This document shows, in pieces, positions 37,178 to 45,816 of a DNA stretch of 64,000 nucleotides. Position 1 is the stretch's first letter, and every line of letters begins with the position of its first letter. The notes beneath the pieces are model-generated. The model was not told where the DNA came from. It worked only from the letters and a program-made list of their open reading frames with translations, and did not search any database. This stretch comes from Paludibacteraceae bacterium (GTDB taxonomy: Bacteria; Bacteroidota; Bacteroidia; Bacteroidales; Paludibacteraceae), in contig JAQVJY010000004.1 in NCBI GenBank assembly GCA_028694915.1, positions 62,001 through 126,000 on the forward strand, given 5' to 3'. The translations under genes were made by a program, and so were the position numbers.

Positions 37178-37873
37178 ATGCAAACAATCAACAAATACAA
37201 AACCGCCTCTGACGCTTGTTTTGAAGTAGCTAAACGTTTGGCAGAACTTGCCAAAACGGGCGGCAATGTAGCTCTTTCTGGTGGCGAAACGCCCAAACTG
37301 CTCTTCCGTATCATGGCAGAACAATTCAGTGATACCGATTGGAGTCGACTCAACTTCTTTTGGGGCGACGAACGCATGGTAGCGCTCGAAAATCCCGAAA
37401 GTAATTACGGCTCTTTTTTTCGTACCTTGATAAATACGAAACTCATCGACCAACAACAGGTCTTCCCGATTACCTATTTTGCTAACGAAGAAAAATCGTT
37501 AAACGATTATCGATTAAAACTCCAAGAAAAAATACCATTTCACAACGGTTTTCCGGAATTTGACGTGATTATTTTAGGACTTGGCGAAGATGGGCACGTC
37601 GCTTCCATCTTTCCGAACAATTTGGAATCGTTTACTACCTCTGAAATCGCAGAAATCGTAGTGCATCCACACGGACAACAACGACGCGTCACACTCACAG
37701 GCAGTACACTCAACGCAGCTAAAAACCTGTTTTTTCTAACCACAGGCGTTAGTAAAAGTCACATTATAAACGAAGTTATTACCCATAAAAACAAGGCGCT
37801 GCCAGCCACGTTGGTGAATAAACCCGCGAATATCACGTGGTTTATTGACGAAGCGGCAGCCTCAAAATTATAA
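37178..37873 (+). CDS. pgl: 6-phosphogluconolactonase
   Basis: 231 residues from MQTINKYKTASDACFEVAKR; an ATG at 37151 lies inside zwf and was not used. DevB-type family: NVALSGGETPKLLFRIM, FFWGDERMVALENPESNYG and ILGLGEDGHVASIFP match the sugar isomerase-like fold. It hydrolyses the lactone made by Zwf. Starts 4 bases after zwf and ends 5 bases before gnd. Confidence 0.94.
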   Translation: MQTINKYKTASDACFEVAKRLAELAKTGGNVALSGGETPKLLFRIMAEQFSDTDWSRLNFFWGDERMVALENPESNYGSFFRTLINTKLIDQQQVFPITYFANEEKSLNDYRLKLQEKIPFHNGFPEFDVIILGLGEDGHVASIFPNNLESFTTSEIAEIVVHPHGQQRRVTLTGSTLNAAKNLFFLTTGVSKSHIINEVITHKNKALPATLVNKPANITWFIDEAAASKL

Positions 37874-37878
37874 AAATT

Positions 37879-39318
37879 ATGAAACAAGACATTGGAGTTA
37901 TAGGACTCGCCGTGATGGGCGAAAATCTCGCACTCAATATCGAAAGTCGAGGTTATAACGTGTCGGTGTACAACCGTAGTGCCGACAAAACTACTAAATT
38001 TATGGAAGGACGAGCCGCTGGAAAACAGTTTCACGGAGCTCTGTCCATCGCCGATTTTTGTGAATCGTTGAGCGTTCCACGCAAAATTATATTGATGGTA
38101 AAAGCTGGCGAAGCCGTAGATAAAACCATCGAAGCGTTACTGCCGCACCTCACAGCAAACGACATTGTGATTGACGGAGGCAACAGCAACTACGAAGATA
38201 CCGAACGTCGTCTGACTACATTAGCCGAACACCACATTTTATTTGTTGGTAGTGGAATTTCAGGCGGCGAACTTGGTGCGCTTCACGGCCCATCGATGAT
38301 GCCAGGCGGTGCGCACGCAGCTTGGCCACACATCAAACCGATATTCGAAGCGATTACAGCCAAAGTGGGCAATAACCAAGAACCATGTTGCACATGGGTA
38401 GGAAATGGTGGCGCGGGCCATTTTGTAAAAATGGTACACAATGGCATCGAATATGGCGATATGCAAGTAATTTGCGAAGGTTACGACGTCGCCAAACGGT
38501 TATTACAATTGGATAATAAAACCATTGCCAAAGCGTTTGCCGATTGGAACGAACAACGCTTGCAAAGCTATTTGATGGAAATTACAGCCGCTATTTTGCG
38601 CTACGAAGAAAACGGACAATCAGTACTGGACGTGATTTTGGATACCGCTGGACAAAAAGGAACTGGCAAATGGACATCCATCAATGCGTTGAACGAAAGT
38701 ATTCCGCTCAATTTAATTACCGAATCCGTTTTTTCACGATTTATTTCGGCACAAAAAGAGTTGCGCACATTGTTGCACCAGAATTATCCACAGCCTGCTG
38801 TAAACAAAGCGATAAACTGCCAACTACACGATATTGAAGGCGCCATGTACGCTTCCAAACTCATTTCGTATGCGCAAGGATTTGAACTCATTGCCACCAA
38901 ATCGACCGACAAACAATGGGGCATAAATTTAGCCGCCATTGCTAAAATTTGGCGCGGCGGTTGCATCATCCGTTCCACGTTTTTGGATAATATTGCAGCA
39001 GCTTACGAACACGAAACCATTGACACCTTGTTGGCATCCAACTTTTACAAACACGTGTTGCCCGAAGCCATTGCATCGCTACGTAACGTGGTAGCAGCGG
39101 CGGCGCTCAACGGCATTCCGGTACCAGCTATGAGTGCCGCGTTAGCTTATTACGACGCCATGCGCACCGACCAATTGCCAGCCAACTTGCTACAAGCACA
39201 ACGCGACTATTTCGGCGCACACACCTATGAGCGAACGGACAAACCGCGTGGCGAGTTTTTCCACACCAACTGGACAGGCGAAGGTGGTGATACCATTTCG
39301 ACCACCTACAATAACTAA
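37879..39318 (+). CDS. gnd: 6-phosphogluconate dehydrogenase, decarboxylating
   Basis: 479 residues, the long NADP-type enzyme giving ribulose 5-phosphate, CO2 and NADPH. The Rossmann start is IGLAVMGENLALNIESRGYN, and the substrate site GGAGHFVKMVHNGIEYGDMQ contains the catalytic lysine. The C-terminus FFHTNWTGEGGDTISTTYNN is typical. Last gene of the zwf-pgl-gnd operon. Confidence 0.96.
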   Translation: MKQDIGVIGLAVMGENLALNIESRGYNVSVYNRSADKTTKFMEGRAAGKQFHGALSIADFCESLSVPRKIILMVKAGEAVDKTIEALLPHLTANDIVIDGGNSNYEDTERRLTTLAEHHILFVGSGISGGELGALHGPSMMPGGAHAAWPHIKPIFEAITAKVGNNQEPCCTWVGNGGAGHFVKMVHNGIEYGDMQVICEGYDVAKRLLQLDNKTIAKAFADWNEQRLQSYLMEITAAILRYEENGQSVLDVILDTAGQKGTGKWTSINALNESIPLNLITESVFSRFISAQKELRTLLHQNYPQPAVNKAINCQLHDIEGAMYASKLISYAQGFELIATKSTDKQWGINLAAIAKIWRGGCIIRSTFLDNIAAAYEHETIDTLLASNFYKHVLPEAIASLRNVVAAAALNGIPVPAMSAALAYYDAMRTDQLPANLLQAQRDYFGAHTYERTDKPRGEFFHTNWTGEGGDTISTTYNN

Positions 39319-39322
39319 AACC

Positions 39323-39357
39323 CAAAGCGATGAACCAAAAAATCATCGCTTTTTTTA
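39323..39357 (+). terminator. Terminator of zwf-pgl-gnd
   Basis: AAAGCGATGA/TCATCGCTTT stem (39323-39332 with 39343-39352) and a T-run, 4 bases after the gnd stop. Confidence 0.88.
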
Positions 39358-39368
39358 CGTCTATTTGG

Positions 39369-39399
39369 TTGATTATTATATATTTTTAAGTTACATTTG
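39369..39399 (+). promoter_or_regulatory. Promoter of the 39.5-kb envelope protein gene
   Basis: TTG (39369-39371), 20-base spacer, TACATTTG (39392-39399). The leader to the ATG at 39484 is about 80 bases. Confidence 0.65.
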
Positions 39400-39483
39400 C
39401 AGGTGTTTTAGCACTTGTCTTATGTGCTAAGAAATTAAAGATTAACAAAACAAATAGACAAATTAATAAATACATAATAATAT

Positions 39484-40653
39484 ATGAAACGAATAAGCCT
39501 TCTTGCCATTATCTGTACATTAACTAGTTTAACACTTGCTCAAAATTTTGATAATTTAATGAGCAAAAAGCAAATAGACTGTCGTGATATTTCTTATAAT
39601 AGCAGTATCTATTTTATCAAATATATGCAAGAGAACAAACTTGATTCTGCGAAGGCGTTGCTGCAATATTGGGAGAACAAATGCGGTGCTAGAGAGCCTA
39701 TTTATAGAGCAAAAATATTATTAGCGTTAATACAAAATGAATATAATGATACTCTATTACAAAAAGGCATACTGAATAACATTTTTAACTATCAAAGTCG
39801 CATGGATATGATAAAACACTCAAATTATTATCCCTACGACATGTACACTACTTATTTTGGTTTTATACCACCAGGACAAGAATTTGATAAATACACGCAG
39901 CATATAGCAAAATCGTTAATGCAAAGATATAAACCAGATCAGACAGAATATTTATTAACCGAATTCTATGGAGAGAACTGTGATACTTTATTGTATAAAC
40001 TTCAGACAAACTCTTATCATCAATCGGCACTTACAGAAGAATACGGGAATACATTAAAACATTATCTTGATCTGCCCGAATACCACATGTCATGGATTAC
40101 GGGTATGTGGATACCAACTGGAAAATTAAACAAACTCGGGATTCACCCAGAACTTGGATTTCAAATGGGAGTGAAGTATAAAAAAATGAATTATGATATC
40201 ATAATGGCAATCAAATTCCTTAATTCTCCTAATGCATATTATGCAAGACGCACAAACTCTGATAATTCACTTGAATTAACTAATCATTTTTTAGGTGGAC
40301 ATATTGGCATTGACGTCGGTCGAGATTTATATACCAATAATGGGCATGAATTTCAACTAGTTGGGGGTATTGCTTACGACGGATTTGATGCATTAGAAGA
40401 AGATAAAGATCGAAATTTAAACGGAGAATCAATTTCGACATATAATTTTAATATTGGATTAGGTTATAGATATTATATTACAAATACCTTTTACCTCGGA
40501 TTAAGAGCTAAATATAATGTCGTGGATTATTCATTAAATAATGTCATTGATTTCACAGGCAATCCTGTTACCATTCAATTTATAATTGGAGGCTTAGAAA
40601 ATGCGCTAAAACATGATAATTTAAAAGCTTTAGGCTATAAAGTGAGAAAATAA
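39484..40653 (+). CDS. Hypothetical exported protein, probable envelope/outer-membrane
   Basis: 389 residues with a signal peptide (MKRISLLAIICTLTSLTLAQ). Residues about 25-180 are mostly helical and contain two close cysteines; residues about 200-389 alternate like beta-strands (HIGIDVGRDLYTNNGHEFQL, NIGLGYRYYITNTFYLGLRA), as in a small barrel. No family is recognised. The gene is more A+T-rich than its neighbours and has its own promoter. It stands alone between the pentose phosphate operon and the stress cluster. Confidence 0.6.
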   Translation: MKRISLLAIICTLTSLTLAQNFDNLMSKKQIDCRDISYNSSIYFIKYMQENKLDSAKALLQYWENKCGAREPIYRAKILLALIQNEYNDTLLQKGILNNIFNYQSRMDMIKHSNYYPYDMYTTYFGFIPPGQEFDKYTQHIAKSLMQRYKPDQTEYLLTEFYGENCDTLLYKLQTNSYHQSALTEEYGNTLKHYLDLPEYHMSWITGMWIPTGKLNKLGIHPELGFQMGVKYKKMNYDIIMAIKFLNSPNAYYARRTNSDNSLELTNHFLGGHIGIDVGRDLYTNNGHEFQLVGGIAYDGFDALEEDKDRNLNGESISTYNFNIGLGYRYYITNTFYLGLRAKYNVVDYSLNNVIDFTGNPVTIQFIIGGLENALKHDNLKALGYKVRK

Positions 40654-40741
40654 AACAGATATGAAGTCGTAGATATTTCTTAACTATGGCTAAAATTATT
40701 CCCTATTGTGGACTAAACAAATCAAAAAAACAACGCAATTA

Positions 40742-40773
40742 TTTGGTAGTTTCAAAAAAAAGAATTTTCTTTG
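40742..40773 (+). promoter_or_regulatory. Promoter of the Rrf2-led stress cluster
   Basis: TTTG (40742-40745), 20-base spacer, TTTCTTTG (40766-40773), one mismatch from TAnnTTTG. The Rrf2 protein itself may bind here; no clear palindrome was found. Confidence 0.4.
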
Positions 40774-40802
40774 CACAAAATAATACAACAAGGTAGTATA
40801 TT

Positions 40803-41216
40803 ATGAAATTATCAAAAACATCGGAATACGCTCTACGAATATTGATCTATATGGCGAAAAAGCCAGCCGACTTATATACCGCCAAATATTTAATAGAACA
40901 GTTGCATGTTTCGGATAAATACTTGCGTCGGTTGATGACTGAATTATCGAAAGCTGGTTTTATTAAAAGTACACAAGGTCGTGATGGCGGTTACACGTTT
41001 GCTAAACCAATTAATGAGATTTCGTTGTACGACATTATCGACTCCGTTGAAAGCATGGATAAACTAAACGATTGCGTGTTGGGATTCAACGAATGCTCGT
41101 GTACGAACCCTTGCGCCATGCACGATGAATGGTTGGTTATTCGTCAAAAATTGAACAAAATATTCCACGAAACCAAGTTGTCGGATTTAGATTTTGAGCA
41201 CGTATTGCGCTATTAA
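40803..41216 (+). CDS. Rrf2-family regulator, NsrR/IscR-like
   Basis: 137 residues. An N-terminal winged helix (MKLSKTSEYALRILIYMAKK ... LHVSDKYLRRLMTELSKAGF) is followed by cysteines C91, C98, C100 and C104 (DCVLGFNECSCTNPCAMHDE). The spacing is close to that of NsrR, whose [Fe-S] cluster reacts with nitric oxide. The genes downstream are NO and Fe-S damage proteins, which supports a NsrR-type role. It probably regulates the operon it opens. Confidence 0.88.
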   Translation: MKLSKTSEYALRILIYMAKKPADLYTAKYLIEQLHVSDKYLRRLMTELSKAGFIKSTQGRDGGYTFAKPINEISLYDIIDSVESMDKLNDCVLGFNECSCTNPCAMHDEWLVIRQKLNKIFHETKLSDLDFEHVLRY

Positions 41217-41283
41217 TTTTTTTTACCAATAAATACTACTTATTTGTAGCATATTAAAAACATCCAAATATAAAAAAACAAGT

Positions 41284-41646
41284 ATGAAAACAATCACTTA
41301 TAACCAGTTAGAAACAACACAAAATCCACACGGTGTGGAGGCACGTAAATTACACGGAAACGACGATGTACAAGTAGTGCATATACGTTTAAAACCAGGC
41401 GAAAGTTTGAAAAAACATACGACTGCTGTCAACGTTTTTTTCTACGTATTAGAAGGCGAAGGAGTGATTGAAATAGGCGACGAGAAACAAACCGTCACGA
41501 AAGATTGGTTGATTGATAGTCCAAAAAACATTCCACATGCAGTATACAACGACAGCTCAGCCGATTTCCGCGTATTAGTGGTAAAAACGCCAGCTCCCAC
41601 GGCCAATCAAACTAAACAAGCTATAACAAACCTATTAAAACAGTAA
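41284..41646 (+). CDS. Cupin-domain protein
   Basis: 120 residues, single small beta-barrel. The metal-site pattern is only partly kept: HIRLKPGESLKKHTTAVNVF gives one histidine, and VLEGEGVIEIGDEKQTV is the second strand pair. No substrate can be named. Second gene of the stress cluster, 67 bases after the regulator and 5 bases before the hemerythrin gene. Confidence 0.8.
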   Translation: MKTITYNQLETTQNPHGVEARKLHGNDDVQVVHIRLKPGESLKKHTTAVNVFFYVLEGEGVIEIGDEKQTVTKDWLIDSPKNIPHAVYNDSSADFRVLVVKTPAPTANQTKQAITNLLKQ

Positions 41647-41651
41647 CTCAT

Positions 41652-42200
41652 ATGAAAGCTATCAACATGTTGGTTGTTGAGCACGACCATATTCTAAAAA
41701 TGATTGCCGTCACGCGGCAGTTACTAGCCAACAAGGCGACACTCAATATCGACCACGTTGAAAAAATCGTCGATTTCATTAAAAATTTTGCCGATAAATA
41801 CCACCATCTAAAAGAAGAAGATGTGCTGTTTATGGAGATGGAAAAACACGGTATGCAACGCGAAAGTGGCCCAATAGCGGTGATGTTGCACGAACACAAC
41901 CTAGGCAGAGGCTATATCAAACAGGTTGAAGAAGGAATTGCCCAATGGAAATCAGGCAATCACAAGGCTGTCAATCACATAGCCGATAATTTACTAAATT
42001 ACTGCAATTTACTTACCAATCACATCGACAAAGAAAACCGTATACTCTACCCCATGGCCGAAAAAATACTACCAAAAATAGTATTGGAATCCATGTCGGT
42101 AGATTTTGAAACCACCAACAAAACAACTGTCGATAACGAATACACCGACAAATACTTAAAAATGGTGGAACAGTTAAGCAGCCTCTATTTAAATAATTAA
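41652..42200 (+). CDS. Hemerythrin-domain protein
   Basis: 182 residues, a four-helix bundle. Iron-ligand candidates are H11 and H13 in VVEHDHILKM, the YHHLKEEDVLF segment, HEHNLGR and NHIDKENRILYPMAE, matching the H-HxxxE-H-HxxxD layout. It likely binds O2 or NO, or buffers iron. Placed in the same cluster as RIC, with which it shares the fold. Confidence 0.88.
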   Translation: MKAINMLVVEHDHILKMIAVTRQLLANKATLNIDHVEKIVDFIKNFADKYHHLKEEDVLFMEMEKHGMQRESGPIAVMLHEHNLGRGYIKQVEEGIAQWKSGNHKAVNHIADNLLNYCNLLTNHIDKENRILYPMAEKILPKIVLESMSVDFETTNKTTVDNEYTDKYLKMVEQLSSLYLNN

Positions 42201-42215
42201 TAAAACAACATAACA

Positions 42216-42911
42216 ATGAAAACGTACAAACAAAGTAGAATTGGCGACCTAGTAACGGAAGATTTTAGAGCCGCCGAAGTATTCAAAAAAGCAGGTATTG
42301 ATTTTTGCTGCGGTGGCAATCAAAGTTTAGAAGAAGCCTGTCGCGAAAAGCAATTAGATATTGAAAAACTCGAAACAGAACTAGCACAATTGTCCGTTTC
42401 AGGTCCTGACACTGGGCATAAATTCAACGAGTGGAATTTAGATTTTCTGTGTGATTATATTATGAATACGCACCATAAAACGGTATTACATCTGCTTCCA
42501 GAGTTGACTTTTTACACACAAAAAATTGCCGAAGTACATGGGGCTAATCACCCAGAATTACTACAAATAGCCGATTTATTCACTCAAATTGACATCGAAC
42601 TTCGTCAACATTTGAAAAACGAAGAAGAAGTATTGTTTCCAGCCATTAAAGCGGTTTTGCATACCACTTCAGAAACTTCCAAAGCTACCATTATTAGTGA
42701 AATTACGCGCATGACTGGCGAACACGAATTTGCTGGCGGTGCTATGGACAAAATAAATGTATTGAGCCATGGTTACGTGGTGCCAGCCGATGGTTGCAAC
42801 ACCTACCAAGTTGCCTACAAACTACTCGAACAGTTTGAAGACGACTTACATATTCATGTGCATTTGGAAAACAACATTCTATATCCAAAAGCTCTGAAAT
42901 TAGCCATTTAA
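42216..42911 (+). CDS. ric: Iron-sulfur cluster repair di-iron protein RIC (YtfE/ScdA)
   Basis: 231 residues. An N-terminal ScdA_N (DUF542) domain carries the paired cysteines C31-C32 in GIDFCCGGNQSLEEAC. The C-terminal hemerythrin-like domain provides the di-iron site, with YIMNTHHKTVLH, LRQHLKNEEEVLFPAI, GEHEFAGGAMDKI and IHVHLENNILYPKAL. RIC proteins repair Fe-S clusters damaged by NO or peroxide. Confidence 0.94.
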   Translation: MKTYKQSRIGDLVTEDFRAAEVFKKAGIDFCCGGNQSLEEACREKQLDIEKLETELAQLSVSGPDTGHKFNEWNLDFLCDYIMNTHHKTVLHLLPELTFYTQKIAEVHGANHPELLQIADLFTQIDIELRQHLKNEEEVLFPAIKAVLHTTSETSKATIISEITRMTGEHEFAGGAMDKINVLSHGYVVPADGCNTYQVAYKLLEQFEDDLHIHVHLENNILYPKALKLAI

Positions 42912-42932
42912 CAAATTATAAACAAACATATT

Positions 42933-44168
42933 ATGAGCGAATTAATCAACAATTCTCAAAGTAGAAAAGATAAACTCAAAGCGTTGATTCTAAAACTTCA
43001 CCACGGTGGAACTCAAGAATCGGTACGCAACGAACTACTGCTTTCACTCAGCCAAATACCTTACGGCGAAGTGGTAGAAGTGGAACAAGAACTGATTGGA
43101 GAAGGTTTACCCGAAGAGGAAATTATGAATTTATGCGATGCGCATTCAGCCGTGCTTGAGGGACGCGTGGACTTATCGGTACTAAAACCAATTCCTGATG
43201 GTCATCCAGTAGATGTCTTTCGCAAAGAAAACCAAGAAATACGTAACGTGGTAAATGCCATTTCTACGCTTATTGGTAATATGGTAGAACAAACGGACAG
43301 CGTTCTGACAGAAAACATCATCAAACTACGCGGTTTGTTCAACAATTTGTACGACGTAGATAAACATTATCAGCGCAAAGAATATTTATTATTTCCTTAT
43401 CTCGAAAAATTGGAAATAACTGGCCCGCCTAAAGTTATGTGGGGCAAACAGGATGAAATACGCGAACAAATCAAAGGCAGTATCGACGTGCTTCAAGTAG
43501 AAACGATGACGCCAGAAGAATTTAAAGCGGCTGCCGAAATGGTTTTAAAACCAGCCGCCAAAGGTGCTTGGGATATGATTACCAAAGAAGAGGAAATTCT
43601 ATTCCCGATGGCACTCGACGCCATTACCGAAGCTCAATGGTACGAAATAAGCAAACAATCCATCGAAATTGGTTTCTGCTTATACGATCCACAAATAGAA
43701 TGGCACCCTGAATGGGTGGTGAAACAATCGATTAATGAATCACAAAAAAGCGGTAGTCACATACAATTGCCCAGTGGTAGCTTTTCAGCCGAAGAGATTA
43801 TGGCCATTCTAAATACGTTGCCAGTGGACATTACCTTTGTGGATAAAGACGACAAGGTAAAATATTTCTCGCAAAGTGCCGAACGCATTTTTCAACGTAA
43901 TCGGGCGATACTCAATCGCGATGTACGCCACTGTCATCCGCCAGCAAGTGCGCATATCGTGGATAAAATTATCAACGATTTCAAAACTGGTCGTGAGTCG
44001 CGCGCTCCATTCTGGATAAACATGGGCGGCAAACTTATTCACATCGAATATTTTGCACTCCGCAATGAACAAGGCGACTATTTGGGCACGTTAGAAGTGT
44101 CGCACAACGTACAGCCTTACCGCGATTTGACTGGAGAACAACGTATTTTGTCTTATTCAAAACACTAA
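42933..44168 (+). CDS. DUF438/hemerythrin/PAS domain protein
   Basis: 411 residues, cytoplasmic. Residues about 1-80 fit DUF438, about 90-230 a hemerythrin-like bundle (YDVDKHYQRKEYLLFPYLEK, ITKEEEILFPMALDA), and about 285-400 a PAS domain (ILNTLPVDITFVDKDDKVKY ... GTLEVSHNVQ). No kinase or cyclase output is attached. In related genomes such proteins accompany RIC and are thought to sense or buffer NO/O2; the exact role is unknown. Confidence 0.88.
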   Translation: MSELINNSQSRKDKLKALILKLHHGGTQESVRNELLLSLSQIPYGEVVEVEQELIGEGLPEEEIMNLCDAHSAVLEGRVDLSVLKPIPDGHPVDVFRKENQEIRNVVNAISTLIGNMVEQTDSVLTENIIKLRGLFNNLYDVDKHYQRKEYLLFPYLEKLEITGPPKVMWGKQDEIREQIKGSIDVLQVETMTPEEFKAAAEMVLKPAAKGAWDMITKEEEILFPMALDAITEAQWYEISKQSIEIGFCLYDPQIEWHPEWVVKQSINESQKSGSHIQLPSGSFSAEEIMAILNTLPVDITFVDKDDKVKYFSQSAERIFQRNRAILNRDVRHCHPPASAHIVDKIINDFKTGRESRAPFWINMGGKLIHIEYFALRNEQGDYLGTLEVSHNVQPYRDLTGEQRILSYSKH

Positions 44169-44171
44169 ATT

Positions 44172-44690
44172 ATGGAATCACCAAAACTGATTATCAGCCC
44201 TAAAACAAAAGTACTCCAACTATTGGAGGCATACCCAGCACTCGAGGACCTATTAATAGATTATGTACCGGCTTTTAAGAAATTAAAAAATCCAGTGCTT
44301 CGCAACACCGTTGCCAAAATTGCCACGCTACAACAAGCGGCCGCCATTGGTCATGTGAAAGTAGAAGAACTTATTAATCTATTTCGAAAAGAAGTAGGAC
44401 AAGACGCCATTGAGGTAGCAGACAATGTAACACTCAACACCACAAAACCTGATTGGTACGACGAACACCGCATTATGAATTCGCTCGATATTAGAGCTTT
44501 ATTAAACGCTGGCGAGCATCCAGTGAATCAAGTGATAGCGGACTTAAATAAATTAAAAACAGATGATATCTATCAAGTGATTGCACCGTTTATTCCCGCT
44601 CCACTTATCGACAAAGCCACGAGCCTAAACATAGCTCATTGGATAGATAAAAAAGGGGAAGAATTATACCACGTCTATTTTCGACGCTAA
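44172..44690 (+). CDS. DUF1858-DUF2249 domain protein
   Basis: 172 residues. The N-terminal DUF1858 domain has the ISPKTKVLQLLEAYPALEDL pattern and the C-terminal domain resembles DUF2249 (NSLDIRALLNAGEHPVNQVI ... WIDKKGEELYHVYFRR). Both recur next to RIC and hemerythrin genes in anaerobes. It starts 3 bases after the PAS gene and closes the cluster. Function unknown. Confidence 0.85.
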   Translation: MESPKLIISPKTKVLQLLEAYPALEDLLIDYVPAFKKLKNPVLRNTVAKIATLQQAAAIGHVKVEELINLFRKEVGQDAIEVADNVTLNTTKPDWYDEHRIMNSLDIRALLNAGEHPVNQVIADLNKLKTDDIYQVIAPFIPAPLIDKATSLNIAHWIDKKGEELYHVYFRR

Positions 44691-44726
44691 ATAATCACCG
44701 AGAGTTTGGGTTGAATATGGCCAACA

Positions 44727-44767
44727 AAAATCCCCACTGAAACAATTGCAGTGGGGATTTTTTATCA
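44727..44767. terminator. Bidirectional terminator
   Basis: AATCCCCACTG/CAGTGGGGATT stem (44730-44740 with 44750-44760) with A-run and T-run on the two sides, between the stress cluster and the convergent GGGtGRT gene. Confidence 0.9.
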
Positions 44768-44785
44768 TCAACCGAAGAACGGTTT

Positions 44786-45796
44786 TTATTTGCTCAAAGC
44801 TTGTGATACACTTACAGCCACGGCCACAGTAGCACCAACCATTGGGTTGTTACCCATGCCTAAGAATCCCATCATCTCTACGTGAGCAGGAACCGATGAA
44901 GAACCAGCAAATTGTGCGTCAGAGTGCATACGACCCATGGTGTCTGTCATACCATAAGAAGCAGGACCAGCAGCCATATTATCTGGGTGCAATGTACGAC
45001 CTGTACCGCCACCTGAAGCTACTGAGAAATAGCGTTCGCCAGCCAATACGCGTTCTTTTTTGTACGTACCAGCTACTGGATGTTGGAAACGAGTTGGGTT
45101 GGTTGAGTTACCTGTGATTGATACGTCAACACCTTCTTTCCACATAATAGCTACACCTTCGCGAACATCGTCAGCACCATAGCAATTCACTTTAGCACGT
45201 GGGCCATTTGAATACGCTTTAGTTTTAACGACTTTCAATTCGCTAGTGTAATAATCAAATTCGGTTTGTACATAAGTAAAACCATTGATACGTGAAATAA
45301 TCATAGCTGCATCTTTTCCAAGACCATTTAAGATAACACGTAATGGTTGCGTACGTACTTTGTTAGCCATTTCAGCAATTTTGATGGCGCCTTCAGCTGC
45401 AGCAAACGATTCGTGTCCTGCCAAGAAAGCAAAACATTGTGTTTCTTCGCGCAACAACATAGCGGCCAAGTTACCATGACCAATACCTACTTTACGATCG
45501 TCGGCTACAGAGCCTGCGATACAGAAAGCTTGCAAACCTTCGCCAATAGCTTCAGCAGCATCAGCAGCATTTTTACAACCTTTTTTGATAGCGATAGCAG
45601 CACCTACTACGTAAGCCCATTTAGCGTTTTCAAAACTAATATTTTGTGTTTGTTCGCAGTCCAAATAAGGGTCGATACCCAATTTGTCGCAAATTTGATT
45701 TGCTTCTTCAATGGATGCGATACCGTAGGAGTTCAACACTTTTTTGATTGAAGCCTCACGACGGTTTTGGCTTTCAAATTTTACTTCTCTTATCAT
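44786..45796 (-). CDS. GGGtGRT family protein
   Basis: 336 residues, cytoplasmic. The name-giving motif GGGTGRT is at residues 262-268, near RLHPD-type sequence, followed by a small-residue-rich C-terminus (GFLGMGNNPMVGATVAVAVS). Several conserved cysteines (C36, C47, C74, C92, C121) are present. The family has no known activity. It follows a NifU-like scaffold gene by 20 bases, an arrangement seen in other anaerobes, so the two proteins probably act together. A strong AGGAGG precedes the start. Confidence 0.9.
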   Translation of the reverse strand: MIREVKFESQNRREASIKKVLNSYGIASIEEANQICDKLGIDPYLDCEQTQNISFENAKWAYVVGAAIAIKKGCKNAADAAEAIGEGLQAFCIAGSVADDRKVGIGHGNLAAMLLREETQCFAFLAGHESFAAAEGAIKIAEMANKVRTQPLRVILNGLGKDAAMIISRINGFTYVQTEFDYYTSELKVVKTKAYSNGPRAKVNCYGADDVREGVAIMWKEGVDVSITGNSTNPTRFQHPVAGTYKKERVLAGERYFSVASGGGTGRTLHPDNMAAGPASYGMTDTMGRMHSDAQFAGSSSVPAHVEMMGFLGMGNNPMVGATVAVAVSVSQALSK

Positions 45797-45805
45797 TGTT
45801 TATTT

Positions 45806-45811
45806 CCTCCT
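45806..45811 (-). promoter_or_regulatory. Shine-Dalgarno site of the GGGtGRT gene
   Basis: AGGAGG on the - strand, 9 bases before the ATG at 45796. It is one of few complete sites in this window. Confidence 0.65.
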
Positions 45812-45816
45812 ATTAA

